From Synechococcus sp. Nb3U1 (GTDB lineage Bacteria > Cyanobacteriota > Cyanobacteriia > Thermostichales > Thermostichaceae), in assembly GCF_021533835.1 (NCBI RefSeq), contig NZ_JAKFYQ010000001.1, forward strand, positions 1,398,079-1,462,078: a stretch of DNA of 64,000 nucleotides, given 5' to 3'. The notes beneath the pieces were generated by a model. The model was not told where the DNA came from and ran no database searches. It was given only the letters and a program-made list of their open reading frames with translations. Shown piece after piece: positions 47,859 through 57,351 of this stretch. Position numbers and translations under genes: made by a program. How positions within the stretch are numbered: the first letter of the stretch is position 1; each line of letters begins with the position of its first letter.

Positions 47859-48566
47859 ATGACCACCCTACAAGAGATCCTGCAGGAGCGCATCCTGCCC
47901 GGACATTGCTTTAGCCCCGCCTATTACATTCGCCCCGATATCCATACCGGCATATTGGAAAGCCGAGGTGGATACCGACTGGCGGCTTTTCCCATGCCTC
48001 TTTTAGAAGCCCTCTACTCAGGTTTGCGCTACGAAACCGGCCAAGCTGCCCGTGTCATTCTCTACAACTGCGGGCGCGACTGGGGAGAAGAATTTTTTCG
48101 CCGCTTTGAAGATGAACTTTCTCGCTATCACAACCAGCCCCTGCGGGAGTTGCCGATGGGGATCCTCCTCGATGCCCTGAGCGATTTGTGGGCCACCCAC
48201 GGCTGGGGAAGACTGGCACTGGATTTCTCTGCCGGAGATCAGGGAGTGGTGCAGGCTAGCGTGCGCAACTCTGGGTTTGCCCTTGCTGTACGCACCAGTT
48301 ATAGCCCCGAAGAGGCCTCCACCCCCCGCGAACCTAGCGGGCATCTGGAGTCAGGGGTATTGGCCAGCCTTTTCTCGTTGCTCTCGGGCCGCGAGCTGGT
48401 CTGTGTACAAACCACCTGTGAATCCCTGGGCGCAGACCAAAACCACTTTTTAATCGGCACCGCCCAACGGCTGCACAATTGTGAAGAATGGGTCCGCAAA
48501 GGGATGTCTCACGATGAGATCCTGGATCGGCTCACCGCCACACCCGAGGGATCCCTTCTAAGGTAG
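47859..48566 (+). CDS. V4R-domain protein (Slr0147-like)
   Basis: 235 residues. The start has AGGAGGAAAATC before ATG 47859. Motifs: HCFSPAYYIRPDIHTGI near the N-terminus, NCGRDWGEEFFRRFE, and the V4R-type end SGRELVCVQTTCESLGADQN-HFLIGT. It is the second V4R protein of the operon. Its end overlaps the convergent secreted-protein gene by nine bases. Confidence 0.8.
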   Translation: MTTLQEILQERILPGHCFSPAYYIRPDIHTGILESRGGYRLAAFPMPLLEALYSGLRYETGQAARVILYNCGRDWGEEFFRRFEDELSRYHNQPLRELPMGILLDALSDLWATHGWGRLALDFSAGDQGVVQASVRNSGFALAVRTSYSPEEASTPREPSGHLESGVLASLFSLLSGRELVCVQTTCESLGADQNHFLIGTAQRLHNCEEWVRKGMSHDEILDRLTATPEGSLLR

Positions 48567-49295
48567 GTAGGGCTGAAAATCTTGGGTAACGGTGAGGGTT
48601 AAACTGGCATTGGGGTTCACAACGGCAACCTCTGGAGCCGTCACATTGCCAATCACTGCCCCCGCTGCGGCTCCCCCCAGCACCTTTTCCGTCGAGATCA
48701 CCTGGTTACCGAACAGACCCCCCAAGATCGCCCCTGCTGCCGCCCCGATCAGCGCATCCTGCACAATCGCCTCCCCGGAGGTATGGCGGGGATCCCGTTG
48801 GTTAGGGATCACCTGGCTCTGGGCGAAGAGGGGATAGGATTGCCCGTTGATCAACAGCGACCGGGAGACAAACTGGGTGCCGCCGTTCACCGGCTGAAAT
48901 TGCCCCTCCAAAATGGCTCCCGCCGGAACGATCACATTGCCATACACATCCCGCAAAGGAGTATCTAGGCTAAGGCTAACGGCGCGGGTTTCGCCGGGGG
49001 CAATCAACAGGGTTTCACCTGTCCGATGCACTGCTTGGATTAAGTCTCCAGAGCGCAACAGCAAAGCCGTTTGCAACTGAAACTGTTGGCTGGGCTGCAT
49101 AGGCTGGGGCTGGCCAAAACCACTGCCACTTTCACTGGGAATCAGCGGGCGCGGATTGACAGGACGCCATCCTTCTCCGGCAGGCGGTGGTGGCAACGGG
49201 GCATTGCTCACTTGGGCCAAAACAGGCCCGGCCACCTGTATCGAGAGCAACCCACCGAGCAAAGAGGCCAACATTCGACTGGCTAGGCTGGTCAT
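48558..49295 (-). CDS. secreted protein with glycine-zipper segment
   Basis: 245 residues. The signal peptide ends about VAGPVLAQ. A Pro-rich linker leads to a beta-rich middle part (LLLRSGDLIQAVHRTGETLL) and two glycine-zipper helices, LIGAAAGAILGGLFGNQV and VLGGAAAGAVIGNV, which suggest membrane or envelope association. Conserved in cyanobacteria in my memory; function unknown. Confidence 0.65.
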   Translation of the reverse strand: MTSLASRMLASLLGGLLSIQVAGPVLAQVSNAPLPPPPAGEGWRPVNPRPLIPSESGSGFGQPQPMQPSQQFQLQTALLLRSGDLIQAVHRTGETLLIAPGETRAVSLSLDTPLRDVYGNVIVPAGAILEGQFQPVNGGTQFVSRSLLINGQSYPLFAQSQVIPNQRDPRHTSGEAIVQDALIGAAAGAILGGLFGNQVISTEKVLGGAAAGAVIGNVTAPEVAVVNPNASLTLTVTQDFQPYLP

Positions 49296-49601
49296 GGTTT
49301 TACCCCCAAGTCACACATCTACGTTAGCTGCAAACTGACTAAAAACCGAAAACCTGAGAACCTCGGCAACAAACCTTGCCCTCCTATTTTTCAATCAAAT
49401 CCAATCCGCCGGGACAGGCGCTACCTCAAGCGAGTATATTTCACTGCTCTCCGACTCAGATAAGGGTACGGAAAAGCGTCATGGTCATCCCACCGGGATC
49501 CTGGTTGCCTATGCTAGATTGAGCTTCAGGTTTTGTCTCCTGCAGGTGAGTCTAAGGTTTTCTGAAAGCTCCAAACCCTTTCGTTCTTAACTTGTGTAGT
49601 T
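49296..49601. other. divergent gap between the secreted protein and HtrA genes
   Basis: 306 bases without a supported gene or repeat. It must hold both promoters. TATGCT near 49510 could be a -10 box for htrA, with no convincing -35. Confidence 0.35.
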
Positions 49602-50852
49602 ATGAAGCGCAGCAAATCTATGTCTAGTCAGCCGGCTGGTCAGCCTTCTGCTAGGGCAGAAGCACCAAGCTCCCGCTTCTCGCTGGTGGATTTTTTTGCC
49701 ATGCCTGCTTTTAAGTCTTTTCTCTCACCAGTCCTGCTGCTGCTCTTGGGCATTCTGCTGGGGGCAGGCCTTGTGGGGAGTAAAGGGGTGTCTGCCCAAA
49801 CGACGGCAGCGCCACAACTGAATATGAACTTTATCGCTGAAGTGGCTCAAAAGGTGGGGCCAGCGGTGGTTCGTATCGATTCGGAGCGCACAGTGCTCAC
49901 CCGTGGAGCTTTCCCCGATGAGTTTTTTAGTGATCCTTTCTTTCGGGATTTCTTTGGCCAGAATATGCCTTCAATGCCCCGGCAACGGCGACAACAGGGG
50001 ACAGGTTCGGGCTTTATCATTAGCGCTGATGGCCAGATCATCACCAATGCCCATGTGGTGGATGGCTCCGACAAAGTGACGGTGATCCTCAAAGATACCC
50101 GCAGCTTTGATGGACAGGTGCTTGGCTCTGATCCGGTCACTGATGTGGCAGTGGTGAAAATCCAGGCAGAAAACTTACCGACAGTGCAGCTGGGCCGTTC
50201 CGAAACCCTGGAGCCAGGGCAGTGGGCTATCGCTATTGGCAACCCCTTGGGCTTGGATAATACCGTCACCGCTGGGATCATCAGTGCCTTGGGCCGTTCC
50301 AGCGGGGAAATTCGGGTGCCGGACAAGCGAGTTTCCTTTATTCAGACCGATGCGGCCATCAACCCCGGCAATTCCGGTGGGCCCTTATTGAATGCCCAGG
50401 GAGAAGTGATTGGGGTCAATACCGCCATCATCCAGGGGGCGCAGGGTCTGGGCTTTGCCATCCCAATCGAGACAGCACAACGGGTGGCCAACCAGCTGAT
50501 CACCCGTGGCAAGGTGGATCATCCCTATCTGGGCATTCGCATGGTCACTCTGACCCCAGAGCTGAAGGAACGCCTCAACCAGGATCCCAACAGCCGCATT
50601 TTGGTGACGGTGGATCAGGGGGTGCTGATTGGAGAAGTAGTGCAGGGATCCCCGGCAGAGCGGGCGGGATTGCGCTCTGGGGATGTAATCCTATCGGTGA
50701 ATGGCCGCAATGTTACCACTGCTGACCAAGTGCAACAGGAAGTGGAGCGCACCGAAGTCGGCAGCACCCTAGATTTAGAGATTGAACGGGGTGGGCGTCG
50801 GCAACGCATTCGGGCTACTACAGGATCTTTCCCGGCCGCCACTGAAGGGTGA
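49602..50852 (+). CDS. HtrA/Deg-family serine protease with one PDZ domain
   Basis: 416 residues. A hydrophobic segment near residues 40-60 (SPVLLLLLGILLGAGLVG) is a signal or anchor that places the protease in the periplasm or lumen. The trypsin-like triad is visible: His in TNAHVVDG (about 150), Asp in TDVAVVK (about 182) and Ser in GNSGGP (about 257). A single PDZ domain (VQGSPAERAGLRSGDVIL) follows, the layout of cyanobacterial HhoA, HhoB and HtrA. It degrades damaged or misfolded proteins under heat and light stress. Which of the three paralogues it is cannot be told here. Confidence 0.93.
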   Translation: MKRSKSMSSQPAGQPSARAEAPSSRFSLVDFFAMPAFKSFLSPVLLLLLGILLGAGLVGSKGVSAQTTAAPQLNMNFIAEVAQKVGPAVVRIDSERTVLTRGAFPDEFFSDPFFRDFFGQNMPSMPRQRRQQGTGSGFIISADGQIITNAHVVDGSDKVTVILKDTRSFDGQVLGSDPVTDVAVVKIQAENLPTVQLGRSETLEPGQWAIAIGNPLGLDNTVTAGIISALGRSSGEIRVPDKRVSFIQTDAAINPGNSGGPLLNAQGEVIGVNTAIIQGAQGLGFAIPIETAQRVANQLITRGKVDHPYLGIRMVTLTPELKERLNQDPNSRILVTVDQGVLIGEVVQGSPAERAGLRSGDVILSVNGRNVTTADQVQQEVERTEVGSTLDLEIERGGRRQRIRATTGSFPAATEG

Positions 50853-51019
50853 TTCTCTGACCAAGGGACAAAGGCTCCCTACTGATTTTTGCAGTATTAG
50901 CTTTGGGATAATCATGGTTTAATAGTCGAAACTTCTTCGTGGTTTGTATCCTGATCCGCTTGGTTCAGGGCCGGAAGCATTTCTGCTAACCCTGTTAACC
51001 TAAAACGGGATCCCTTCTC

Positions 51020-51928
51020 ATGCTGCTTATGCTGAAAACCACTCGCCGTCTTGTTCTGCTGGCCCTATCGGGGTTGGCGGCTCTTACTCTGGCTCCGCAA
51101 GTCAGTCGCGCCGATACCATTGCGGTTGGCTCTAAAGACTTCACCGAGCAATTTATTCTGGGGGAAATGTACGCCCTCGCTCTGGAGGCGGCAGGCTTCA
51201 CGGTCGAACGCAAGCTTAACCTCGGGGGGACACCGGTGGCCCAAGCCGGTTTACTCAGCGGCGAGATCGACCTTTACCCGGAATACACCGGTACTGGGCT
51301 GTTGACCGTCCTGAAGTTACCTACCAGTGGTGACCCGGCAGAAGTGTATGAAACAGTGGCCCGCGAGTATGGGGCTCAATTTCAACTGATCTGGTTGGAT
51401 CCTGCTCCTATGAACAATACTCAGGCCCTGGCCATGACCCGCGCCCGGGCAGAGGAGCTGGGGATCACCACCCTTTCCGATATGGCTGCCAAGGCCGGTG
51501 AGCTGGTGATGATTGGGCCACCGGAGTTTCAAGCCCGTGAAGATGGCCTGCCCGGGATCCAAGCAGCCTACGGCAATTTCCGCCTCAAGGAATACAAAGC
51601 GGTGGATCCGGGCCTGCGCTACCGGGGCTTGGTGGATGGTGAGGCAGATGTGGCGGTGGCCTTTGGTACCGATGGGGAAATCGCCGCCTTTGATCTGGTG
51701 TTACTCGAAGATGACAAACAGCTTTTTCCCCCCTACCAAGTGGCGCCAGTGGTGCGGCAAGATACGTTACAAGCCAACCCTGGCATTGCTGAGGCCTTGA
51801 ATGCGCTTTCGCTGCTGTTGACCGATGCGGTCATGCAGGAGCTGAACTACGAGGTGAGCGGCAATCAAAAGGAACCGGCGGATGTGGCCAGAGCCTTTTT
51901 GGTGGAAGCTGGCATTCTGACGGAATAA
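51020..51928 (+). CDS. osmoprotectant-type ABC substrate-binding protein (OpuBC/OsmF-like)
   Basis: 302 residues with a signal peptide ending near PQVSRA. The mature protein begins TIAVGSKDFTEQFILGEMYA, the signature of glycine betaine/choline binders of the OpuAC_2 type; IDLYPEYTGTGL and GLVDGEADVAVAFGTDGEI are also typical. It should deliver a quaternary ammonium or similar compatible solute. The ATPase and one permease follow at once. Confidence 0.88.
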   Translation: MLLMLKTTRRLVLLALSGLAALTLAPQVSRADTIAVGSKDFTEQFILGEMYALALEAAGFTVERKLNLGGTPVAQAGLLSGEIDLYPEYTGTGLLTVLKLPTSGDPAEVYETVAREYGAQFQLIWLDPAPMNNTQALAMTRARAEELGITTLSDMAAKAGELVMIGPPEFQAREDGLPGIQAAYGNFRLKEYKAVDPGLRYRGLVDGEADVAVAFGTDGEIAAFDLVLLEDDKQLFPPYQVAPVVRQDTLQANPGIAEALNALSLLLTDAVMQELNYEVSGNQKEPADVARAFLVEAGILTE

Positions 51929-51954
51929 CCCTGGCCATTTAATGAGGCCCCAGC

Positions 51955-52923
51955 GTGAGTAAAATTGAGTTCGAGCGGGTATCGCTGCGCTTTCCCCACA
52001 GTGCCCGTCCTGCCGTCGAGGAATGCAGTTTTTCCGTGGAATCGGGCCAGTTTGTCGTTATTTTGGGGCCTTCTGGCTGTGGCAAAACCACCCTCCTAAA
52101 AATGGTGAATCGGCTGGTGGATCCCACCCAGGGGCAAATTCGCCTAGAAGGCAAGGATATTCGCCAGTTTCCGGTGACGGCGCTGCGGCAGCGGATTGGC
52201 TATGTGATCCAGCAATCGGGGCTGTTTCCCCACATGACGGTGGCCCAAAATGTGTCGGTGGTGCCCCGCCTCTTGGGGTGGGCTAAGGAGCGCATCCGCG
52301 AGCGGGTGGATAATCTGCTTAGTTTGGTCAATTTGCCCCCCCACGAATATCGCCACCGCTACCCCACGCAACTGTCGGGGGGGCAACAACAACGGGTGGG
52401 CTTGGCGCGCGCCCTGGCAGGGGATCCGGGGCTGTTGCTCATGGACGAACCCTTTGGAGCCATCGATGCGATTACCCGCAGCAAGCTGCAGGAGGAGATT
52501 CTACGCCTGCAACGGCAACTGAAAAAGACCATCCTGTTTGTCTCCCATGATGTGGAGGAAGCTTTGCGCCTGGCGGATCGAATTTTGGTCATGCAAAAGG
52601 GGCGGGTGGCCCAGTTTGATACCCCCTTTCGGCTGCTCACTCAGCCGGCTAGCCCCTTTGTCAAGGAGCTGTTGGGGGCGGATGATATGGTGCGGCAACT
52701 GAGTGTGTTGCGGGTGGAAACCGCTATGGCCCGGATCCCTCACAACCACCAAATTCAGGAGGGGGCGGTGGTCAAACCTCAGGAGACTCTGCGGCGGGCC
52801 TTGTCGGTATTGTTGCGAACCGGGGCGGCGGCCCTAACGGTGTGGGAGGATGGACGTGCCATTGGCATTCTCACCTTGGAGCATATTCGAGATTTGGCCG
52901 TGTTGGAGGGGGGATCCGCATGA
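51955..52923 (+). CDS. osmoprotectant ABC transporter ATPase (OpuCA/OsmV-like)
   Basis: 322 residues from GTG 51955. Walker [10 protein letters not shown], signature LSGGQQQR, Walker B LLLMDEPFGAID, H-loop FVSHD. After about residue 240 it has a CBS-like stretch (TLRRALSVLLRTGAAALTVW) that in OpuCA-type ATPases senses ionic strength. The last codons overlap the permease start by four bases. Confidence 0.92.
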   Translation: MSKIEFERVSLRFPHSARPAVEECSFSVESGQFVVILGPSGCGKTTLLKMVNRLVDPTQGQIRLEGKDIRQFPVTALRQRIGYVIQQSGLFPHMTVAQNVSVVPRLLGWAKERIRERVDNLLSLVNLPPHEYRHRYPTQLSGGQQQRVGLARALAGDPGLLLMDEPFGAIDAITRSKLQEEILRLQRQLKKTILFVSHDVEEALRLADRILVMQKGRVAQFDTPFRLLTQPASPFVKELLGADDMVRQLSVLRVETAMARIPHNHQIQEGAVVKPQETLRRALSVLLRTGAAALTVWEDGRAIGILTLEHIRDLAVLEGGSA

Positions 52924-53537
52924 GCTACATCCTCAACCATCCCGGTTTGGTGTGGCAGCTGACCCAAGAGCACCTGGTCATGATCGCGGTCACCCTGGGT
53001 ATTGCCGTGGTTTTGGCCTTACCGATAGCTCTGTTGATCCACCAGGTTCGCTGGCTAACAGTGCCGGTGATGGGAACCTTAGGCACCCTCTACACCGTGC
53101 CCAGCTTGGCTTTGATCATTTTGTTGGTACCCTTATTTGGCCTCAATGCCCGCTCGGTGATCGTGGCCATGGTGCTCTACACCCAAGTGATCTTGGTACG
53201 CCACATTTCCGTGGGGTTGCGCTCCATTAAGCCCGCCATTTTGGAAGCCGCCAAAGGCATGGGCATGAATCTCTGGCAACGCTGGTGGCAGGTGCAAGTC
53301 CCTCTCATGCTGCCAATTTTTTTGGCAGGCTTGCGGCTGGCGGCGATTGTGGCCATTGCCATTGCCACGATTGGGGCCAAGTTTGGGGCCGGGGGTTTAG
53401 GAACCTTATTGTTCGACGGCATCGCCCAAGCCGGTCGCTACGACAAGATCTGGGCCGGATCCCTGGCGGTGGGATCCCTGGCTTTGCTGGTGAATACCGC
53501 TTTGTTAGCTTTAGAGTGGGCGGCGCGCCGGGATTGA
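52920..53537 (+). CDS. osmoprotectant ABC transporter permease (OpuCB-like)
   Basis: 205 residues from ATG 52920, which overlaps the ATPase stop (ATGA). Five to six helices; EAA-type loop LEAAKGMGMNLWQRWWQVQVPL. Systems of this family normally carry two permease genes or a heterodimer; here only one follows, so a homodimer is implied. It ends two bases before the convergent ycf39 stop. Confidence 0.9.
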   Translation: MSYILNHPGLVWQLTQEHLVMIAVTLGIAVVLALPIALLIHQVRWLTVPVMGTLGTLYTVPSLALIILLVPLFGLNARSVIVAMVLYTQVILVRHISVGLRSIKPAILEAAKGMGMNLWQRWWQVQVPLMLPIFLAGLRLAAIVAIAIATIGAKFGAGGLGTLLFDGIAQAGRYDKIWAGSLAVGSLALLVNTALLALEWAARRD

Positions 53538-53539
53538 AG

Positions 53540-54496
53540 TTAAAACGGAGTTTTCACCTTTGGCTGCTTGACCTTCAGGTCACGGATACGCTTCAGCATT
53601 TTTTGGAAATACTCCGCCAGGTAATCCTCCAAAGTGGTCACTGAGGCGGGATCCATCCCTAACGTTTCATAAACGGCGGCCATATCAGCATGCATGGGTT
53701 CTTTAGCGGCGATGACCTCCGCAAAAGCAAGCCGGTCGGCGATATTCCAGCTCCATTGAAAGAACTGTGCCACCTTACGTGCTCCTCGCAGTAACCCCAG
53801 CGGCATGGTGCTCACTTTGGCCTTCTTATTGGATAGCTGTTCACACAAAGCAATCACTTCTCGAGCTGTCCAGGCTTTTGGCCCCGCCAGCGGAAAAATC
53901 TGTTGTTTGGCTGCGTCTACACTGAGGGCACGCACCGCAAATCGCGCCACATCCAACGTATCCAAATAGGCCGTGGGCACCGTTTCACTGGTTACCCAAA
54001 CCATTTGTTCTTCCAAAATCGGGATAGCGTATTGACCAATCAATCCCTGCATGAAGCCCGCCGTCCGAAAAATTGTGTAGGGCATCTGGGATCCAATCAA
54101 GTACTTTTCAATGTGATGCTTGAAGTTCATCAGCGGCACATTGGCATATTCGTTGTGGGCACCCATGATCGAGAAGAAAACAAAATGCCCCACCTGAGCA
54201 GCCCGGGCCGCATTGATCAGGGCCACTTTGCCATCCCAATCCACCTGACGAGCACTCAGGCTATCGGTTACCCGCACCGTGGCACAGTCGATGACGGCCT
54301 CAATCCCCTCCATAGCCGCCTGAAGCGTGTTCGATTGGAGCAGATTACCAACCTTGAGATGGGCCCCCCACTCACTCAAGAAAGCAGCCTTAGCGGGGTT
54401 TCGTACCAGACAGGTCACCTGATGCCCCTCTTCAATAGCTCGCCGCACCACTTGCCGGCCCAGCGTTCCCGTCGCCCCCACAACCAAAACTTTCAT
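53540..54496 (-). CDS. ycf39: Ycf39-type atypical short-chain dehydrogenase, photosystem II assembly factor
   Basis: 318 residues from ATG 54496. The NAD(P)-binding motif MKVLVVGATGTLGRQVVRRA is followed by QVTCLVRNPAKAAFLSEWGA and ATVRVTDSLSARQVDWDGK, typical of Ycf39 (NmrA-like). In Synechocystis Ycf39 works with high-light-inducible proteins in chlorophyll delivery to photosystem II. It lies 5 kb from the operon resembling the photosystem II assembly cluster. Confidence 0.88.
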   Translation of the reverse strand: MKVLVVGATGTLGRQVVRRAIEEGHQVTCLVRNPAKAAFLSEWGAHLKVGNLLQSNTLQAAMEGIEAVIDCATVRVTDSLSARQVDWDGKVALINAARAAQVGHFVFFSIMGAHNEYANVPLMNFKHHIEKYLIGSQMPYTIFRTAGFMQGLIGQYAIPILEEQMVWVTSETVPTAYLDTLDVARFAVRALSVDAAKQQIFPLAGPKAWTAREVIALCEQLSNKKAKVSTMPLGLLRGARKVAQFFQWSWNIADRLAFAEVIAAKEPMHADMAAVYETLGMDPASVTTLEDYLAEYFQKMLKRIRDLKVKQPKVKTPF

Positions 54497-54655
54497 AAAG
54501 TTATCATTTCTTAACCTTACGCATAGTTTATCAGACCAATGGGGCTCCCAACACAAATCTGATTGGGCCATAGCCAAAAGGGATCCCTCTCAAAACCTAG
54601 TCTGAAGGGATCCACAACCTATGCGTATGAATGAAGTTGGGTGCTGAGAAAGAAT

Positions 54656-54946
54656 TTAGTCAGCTAATTCGCTCATGCGCTGCGCCAAAGTGAAGTCCAA
54701 CTCTGTAATGCCCCCAGCATCGTGGGTAGTGAGATCCACGCTGACGCGGTTGTACACATTGCTCCATTCGGGGTGATGCCCCATGCTCTCGGCCACCAAA
54801 GCAACGCTGCTCATCCAACCAAAAGCTTCTACAAAAGAGCCAAATCGAAATTGTCGATGTAGTTTTCCGGCTTCCAAAGACCATCCGGGCAAGGCCTCTA
54901 GTTTGGAGTGGATCTCGGCTTCACTCAGTTTGACAGGTCTGGACAT
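54656..54946 (-). CDS. pterin-4a-carbinolamine dehydratase
   Basis: 96 residues. Recycles oxidised tetrahydropterin, or in bacteria without aromatic hydroxylases acts in related pterin chemistry. Family features: LPGWSLEAGKLHRQFRFGSF, MGHHPEWSNVYNRV with the catalytic His-His-Pro, and LTTHDAGGITELD. SD GGAGGG precedes ATG 54946. Confidence 0.93.
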   Translation of the reverse strand: MSRPVKLSEAEIHSKLEALPGWSLEAGKLHRQFRFGSFVEAFGWMSSVALVAESMGHHPEWSNVYNRVSVDLTTHDAGGITELDFTLAQRMSELAD

Positions 54947-55013
54947 GGGTATTCCCTCCAGTCAATGTCACTAATTTCATCAAAAGGGCAAGTGAGACTG
55001 GAGCCCAGCTTAT

Positions 55014-55523
55014 TTACAAAACTTCATGATTTTTAGGCGGGGCAAGGCCGAGGGATTTATGAAGCCAGTACCCTTGCACCGTAAAATCCGCCTGCTGATA
55101 AAGGCTGAGGGCAGCTTGGTTGTGATGGTAAACCTGCAGGGTGATGGCCGCCAACTGCTGTTGGGATCCCCATTGTTCCACCTGTTGAATTAGGGCTTTG
55201 CCCAACCCTTGCCGCCGATGGGCGGGATCCACCCAGAGCAAAAAAATATAGGCCACCCGCTGGTACGTGGCTTGGTCTGTGGAGATGCCCACCCAAACAC
55301 AGCCCACAGGCTCTGCGGTTTCTTCTTTCAAAATCCACCAGCAGGGGGTATGGGGTGGATCAAACAGCCGATCCAACGTCGCTTCCAAATGATCCCAGTT
55401 GGTTTGCTCCGGGAAAGATTCCTGTAGCGTCGCCTGCAAACCTTGCCGTATTCGGGGTCGATCCCAAGCAGAGCCAATGCGCCAGCGGTAGCCGGGAGGC
55501 AACGGGATCCCTTGTTCAGGCAT
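55014..55523 (-). CDS. GNAT-family N-acetyltransferase
   Basis: 169 residues. The acetyl-CoA binding motif is WVDPAHRRQGLGKALIQQ, followed by LQVYHHNQAALSLYQQADF, both standard GNAT. The substrate is unknown. Its start overlaps the end of the small membrane protein gene by eight bases. Confidence 0.85.
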   Translation of the reverse strand: MPEQGIPLPPGYRWRIGSAWDRPRIRQGLQATLQESFPEQTNWDHLEATLDRLFDPPHTPCWWILKEETAEPVGCVWVGISTDQATYQRVAYIFLLWVDPAHRRQGLGKALIQQVEQWGSQQQLAAITLQVYHHNQAALSLYQQADFTVQGYWLHKSLGLAPPKNHEVL

Positions 55524-55701
55524 TCTCGGACATCAGTTCGGACATCAGTACAGAAGAGCGCGCTACCGGGGTCAGGTCATCGATCGGAGCAGGCTGAGCC
55601 ATATCTCCCGGCAGAAACGAGCGAATGCTCACCACCACCAGCGTGAACAGGAATACCAGCAGGATCAGAGCCGGGAAGACATATTGACGCAGGATGTTCA
55701 T
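55516..55701 (-). CDS. 61-residue single-span membrane protein
   Basis: Begins MNILRQYVFPALILLVFLFT; residues 7-27 form one membrane helix and the rest is a polar tail rich in Ser, Asp and Pro. ATG 55701 is preferred to the track-like upstream codon since it puts the helix near the N-terminus. Overlaps the GNAT gene, so likely one operon. Family not recognised. Confidence 0.55.
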   Translation of the reverse strand: MNILRQYVFPALILLVFLFTLVVVSIRSFLPGDMAQPAPIDDLTPVARSSVLMSELMSENA

Positions 55702-55951
55702 GTTTCTACACAATCTTCATCTTTACAGCATAGCGTGAGGGACGGGATCCCAGTGGCTTCACTTGAGGGGATTTTGGGCAACCTTTCAGGGAGAGGCAGG
55801 GCTACATGTCGCCTACACAAAACGATTGAGCAAATTGTTACCTATGATTCAGGTGGAGATACATCCTTCAACTAGGATCATCAGCGTCTCCTGCGTAAGC
55901 GGATAGACACCTCTCGAACTCGGGGATTTGAATTTACCGGAGACTCCAGTG

Positions 55952-56731
55952 ATGAGCACCCCAGATCGCCCCTTGAAAACGCTAGGGATCCCTCCCAATG
56001 CTTGGGCTGTGAATGCCGAAATGGCCGACATCACCCGTCCGCCCTTGGATCCCCGGCCCATCCTGCTGCCCACTCCCACCAAAACCCTGCGGCTGGATCT
56101 GGCCAAGGCGGCGATGATCGTCATCGATATGCAAAATGACTTTTGTCATCCTGAGGGTTGGCTGGCCAGTATCGGTGTGGATGTCACCCCAGCCCGTGCT
56201 CCGATTGGCCCGCTGAAAACCTTGCTCCCCGAATTACGGCAAACCCAAGTCCCGATCCTCTGGGTGAATTGGGGCAACCGACCCGACCTGCTCAATATCA
56301 GTGCTGGCCTCAGGCATGTCTATAACCCCACCGGAGAAGGCGTAGGTTTGGCGGATCCTTTGCCCAAAAATGGAGCGCGGGTGCTCACTAAAGACAGTTG
56401 GGCCGCAGCGGTGGTGGATGAGCTAGAAATCAAACCTGAAGATATTTGTGTTGATAAGTTCCGCATGAGCGGCTTTTGGGATACCCCTTTGGACAGCATT
56501 CTGAAAAACTTAGGGCGAACCACTCTATTTTTTGGGGGTGTGAATATCGATCAATGTGTCATGGCCACACTACAAGATGCCAACTTCCTCGGCTATGACT
56601 GCATTTTGCTCGAAGATTGCGCTGCCACCACCTCGCCGGAATACTGTTTGCTGGCTACTCTCTACAACGTCAAGCAGTGCTTTGGATTTGTTGCTTCCTC
56701 CTCGGATTTGCTAGCAGCTTTGCCTCGCTAA
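55952..56731 (+). CDS. isochorismatase-family cysteine hydrolase
   Basis: 259 residues from ATG 55952 with GGAG upstream. Catalytic triad: Asp in IVIDMQNDFC, Lys in CVDKFRMSGF, and Cys in GGVNIDQCVMATLQDA. The family hydrolyses amides and ureido acids, as in RutB and N-carbamoyl amidases. It is followed by a cupin and a CocE-type hydrolase on the same strand, suggesting a small-molecule degradation unit. Substrate unknown. Confidence 0.87.
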   Translation: MSTPDRPLKTLGIPPNAWAVNAEMADITRPPLDPRPILLPTPTKTLRLDLAKAAMIVIDMQNDFCHPEGWLASIGVDVTPARAPIGPLKTLLPELRQTQVPILWVNWGNRPDLLNISAGLRHVYNPTGEGVGLADPLPKNGARVLTKDSWAAAVVDELEIKPEDICVDKFRMSGFWDTPLDSILKNLGRTTLFFGGVNIDQCVMATLQDANFLGYDCILLEDCAATTSPEYCLLATLYNVKQCFGFVASSSDLLAALPR

Positions 56732-56791
56732 ACGGTGCTGAATTCGAATCCCTTATCCCCAACTGTTTTGTTCCCTGAGCGGAGGAACTGA

Positions 56792-57256
56792 ATGCAAACT
56801 CTTTCCCAATGTGTGATCCCGGTGATTAAAACCCCTGCCGATTACCAAGCCTTTCGCATTAGTCCTAACGATTCCAATCGGTTGGCCATTGTCTTCGATC
56901 CCTCCCATTCACAAGTCTCGTTAACCTTTTGTGTTGAGATTTTTGACGAAGGAGGCAAAACTCCTCCCAATCGCCATCAACTCGCCGTTGAAATGTTCTT
57001 TATCCTCAAGGGTGAGGGCATTGCCATTTGCGATGGAAAAGCGGCCCCCATCAGAGCTGGAGATAGCCTTTTGGTTCCGCCTACGGGAGTCCATGAGATC
57101 CACAATACCGGCCCCGGTCGTCTCTATGCCCTGTGCATCATGGTGCCCAATGAAGACTTTGCTGAACTGATCCGGGCGGGTACCCCTGCGCAGTTGGATG
57201 AGGATGATTTACAAGTGTTGTCGGGCTGCTGGAGAACCGCCCTTTCGGCAGCCTAA
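56792..57256 (+). CDS. cupin-domain protein
   Basis: 154 residues with a single cupin barrel: NRHQLAVEMFFILKGEG carries a His and Glu of motif 1, and PPTGVHEIHNTGPGRLY a His of motif 2. It may bind a metal. GGAGGA precedes ATG 56792. It lies 60 bases after the isochorismatase gene. Confidence 0.85.
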   Translation: MQTLSQCVIPVIKTPADYQAFRISPNDSNRLAIVFDPSHSQVSLTFCVEIFDEGGKTPPNRHQLAVEMFFILKGEGIAICDGKAAPIRAGDSLLVPPTGVHEIHNTGPGRLYALCIMVPNEDFAELIRAGTPAQLDEDDLQVLSGCWRTALSAA

Positions 57257-57351
57257 GTCGCAACTGCCCTAAGATCATCGGGTGGGTGCAGGGATCCCTA
57301 TCACCCTAATCATTACTCTATTCAATGAACATTTCTTCCCAAAGCTAACTG

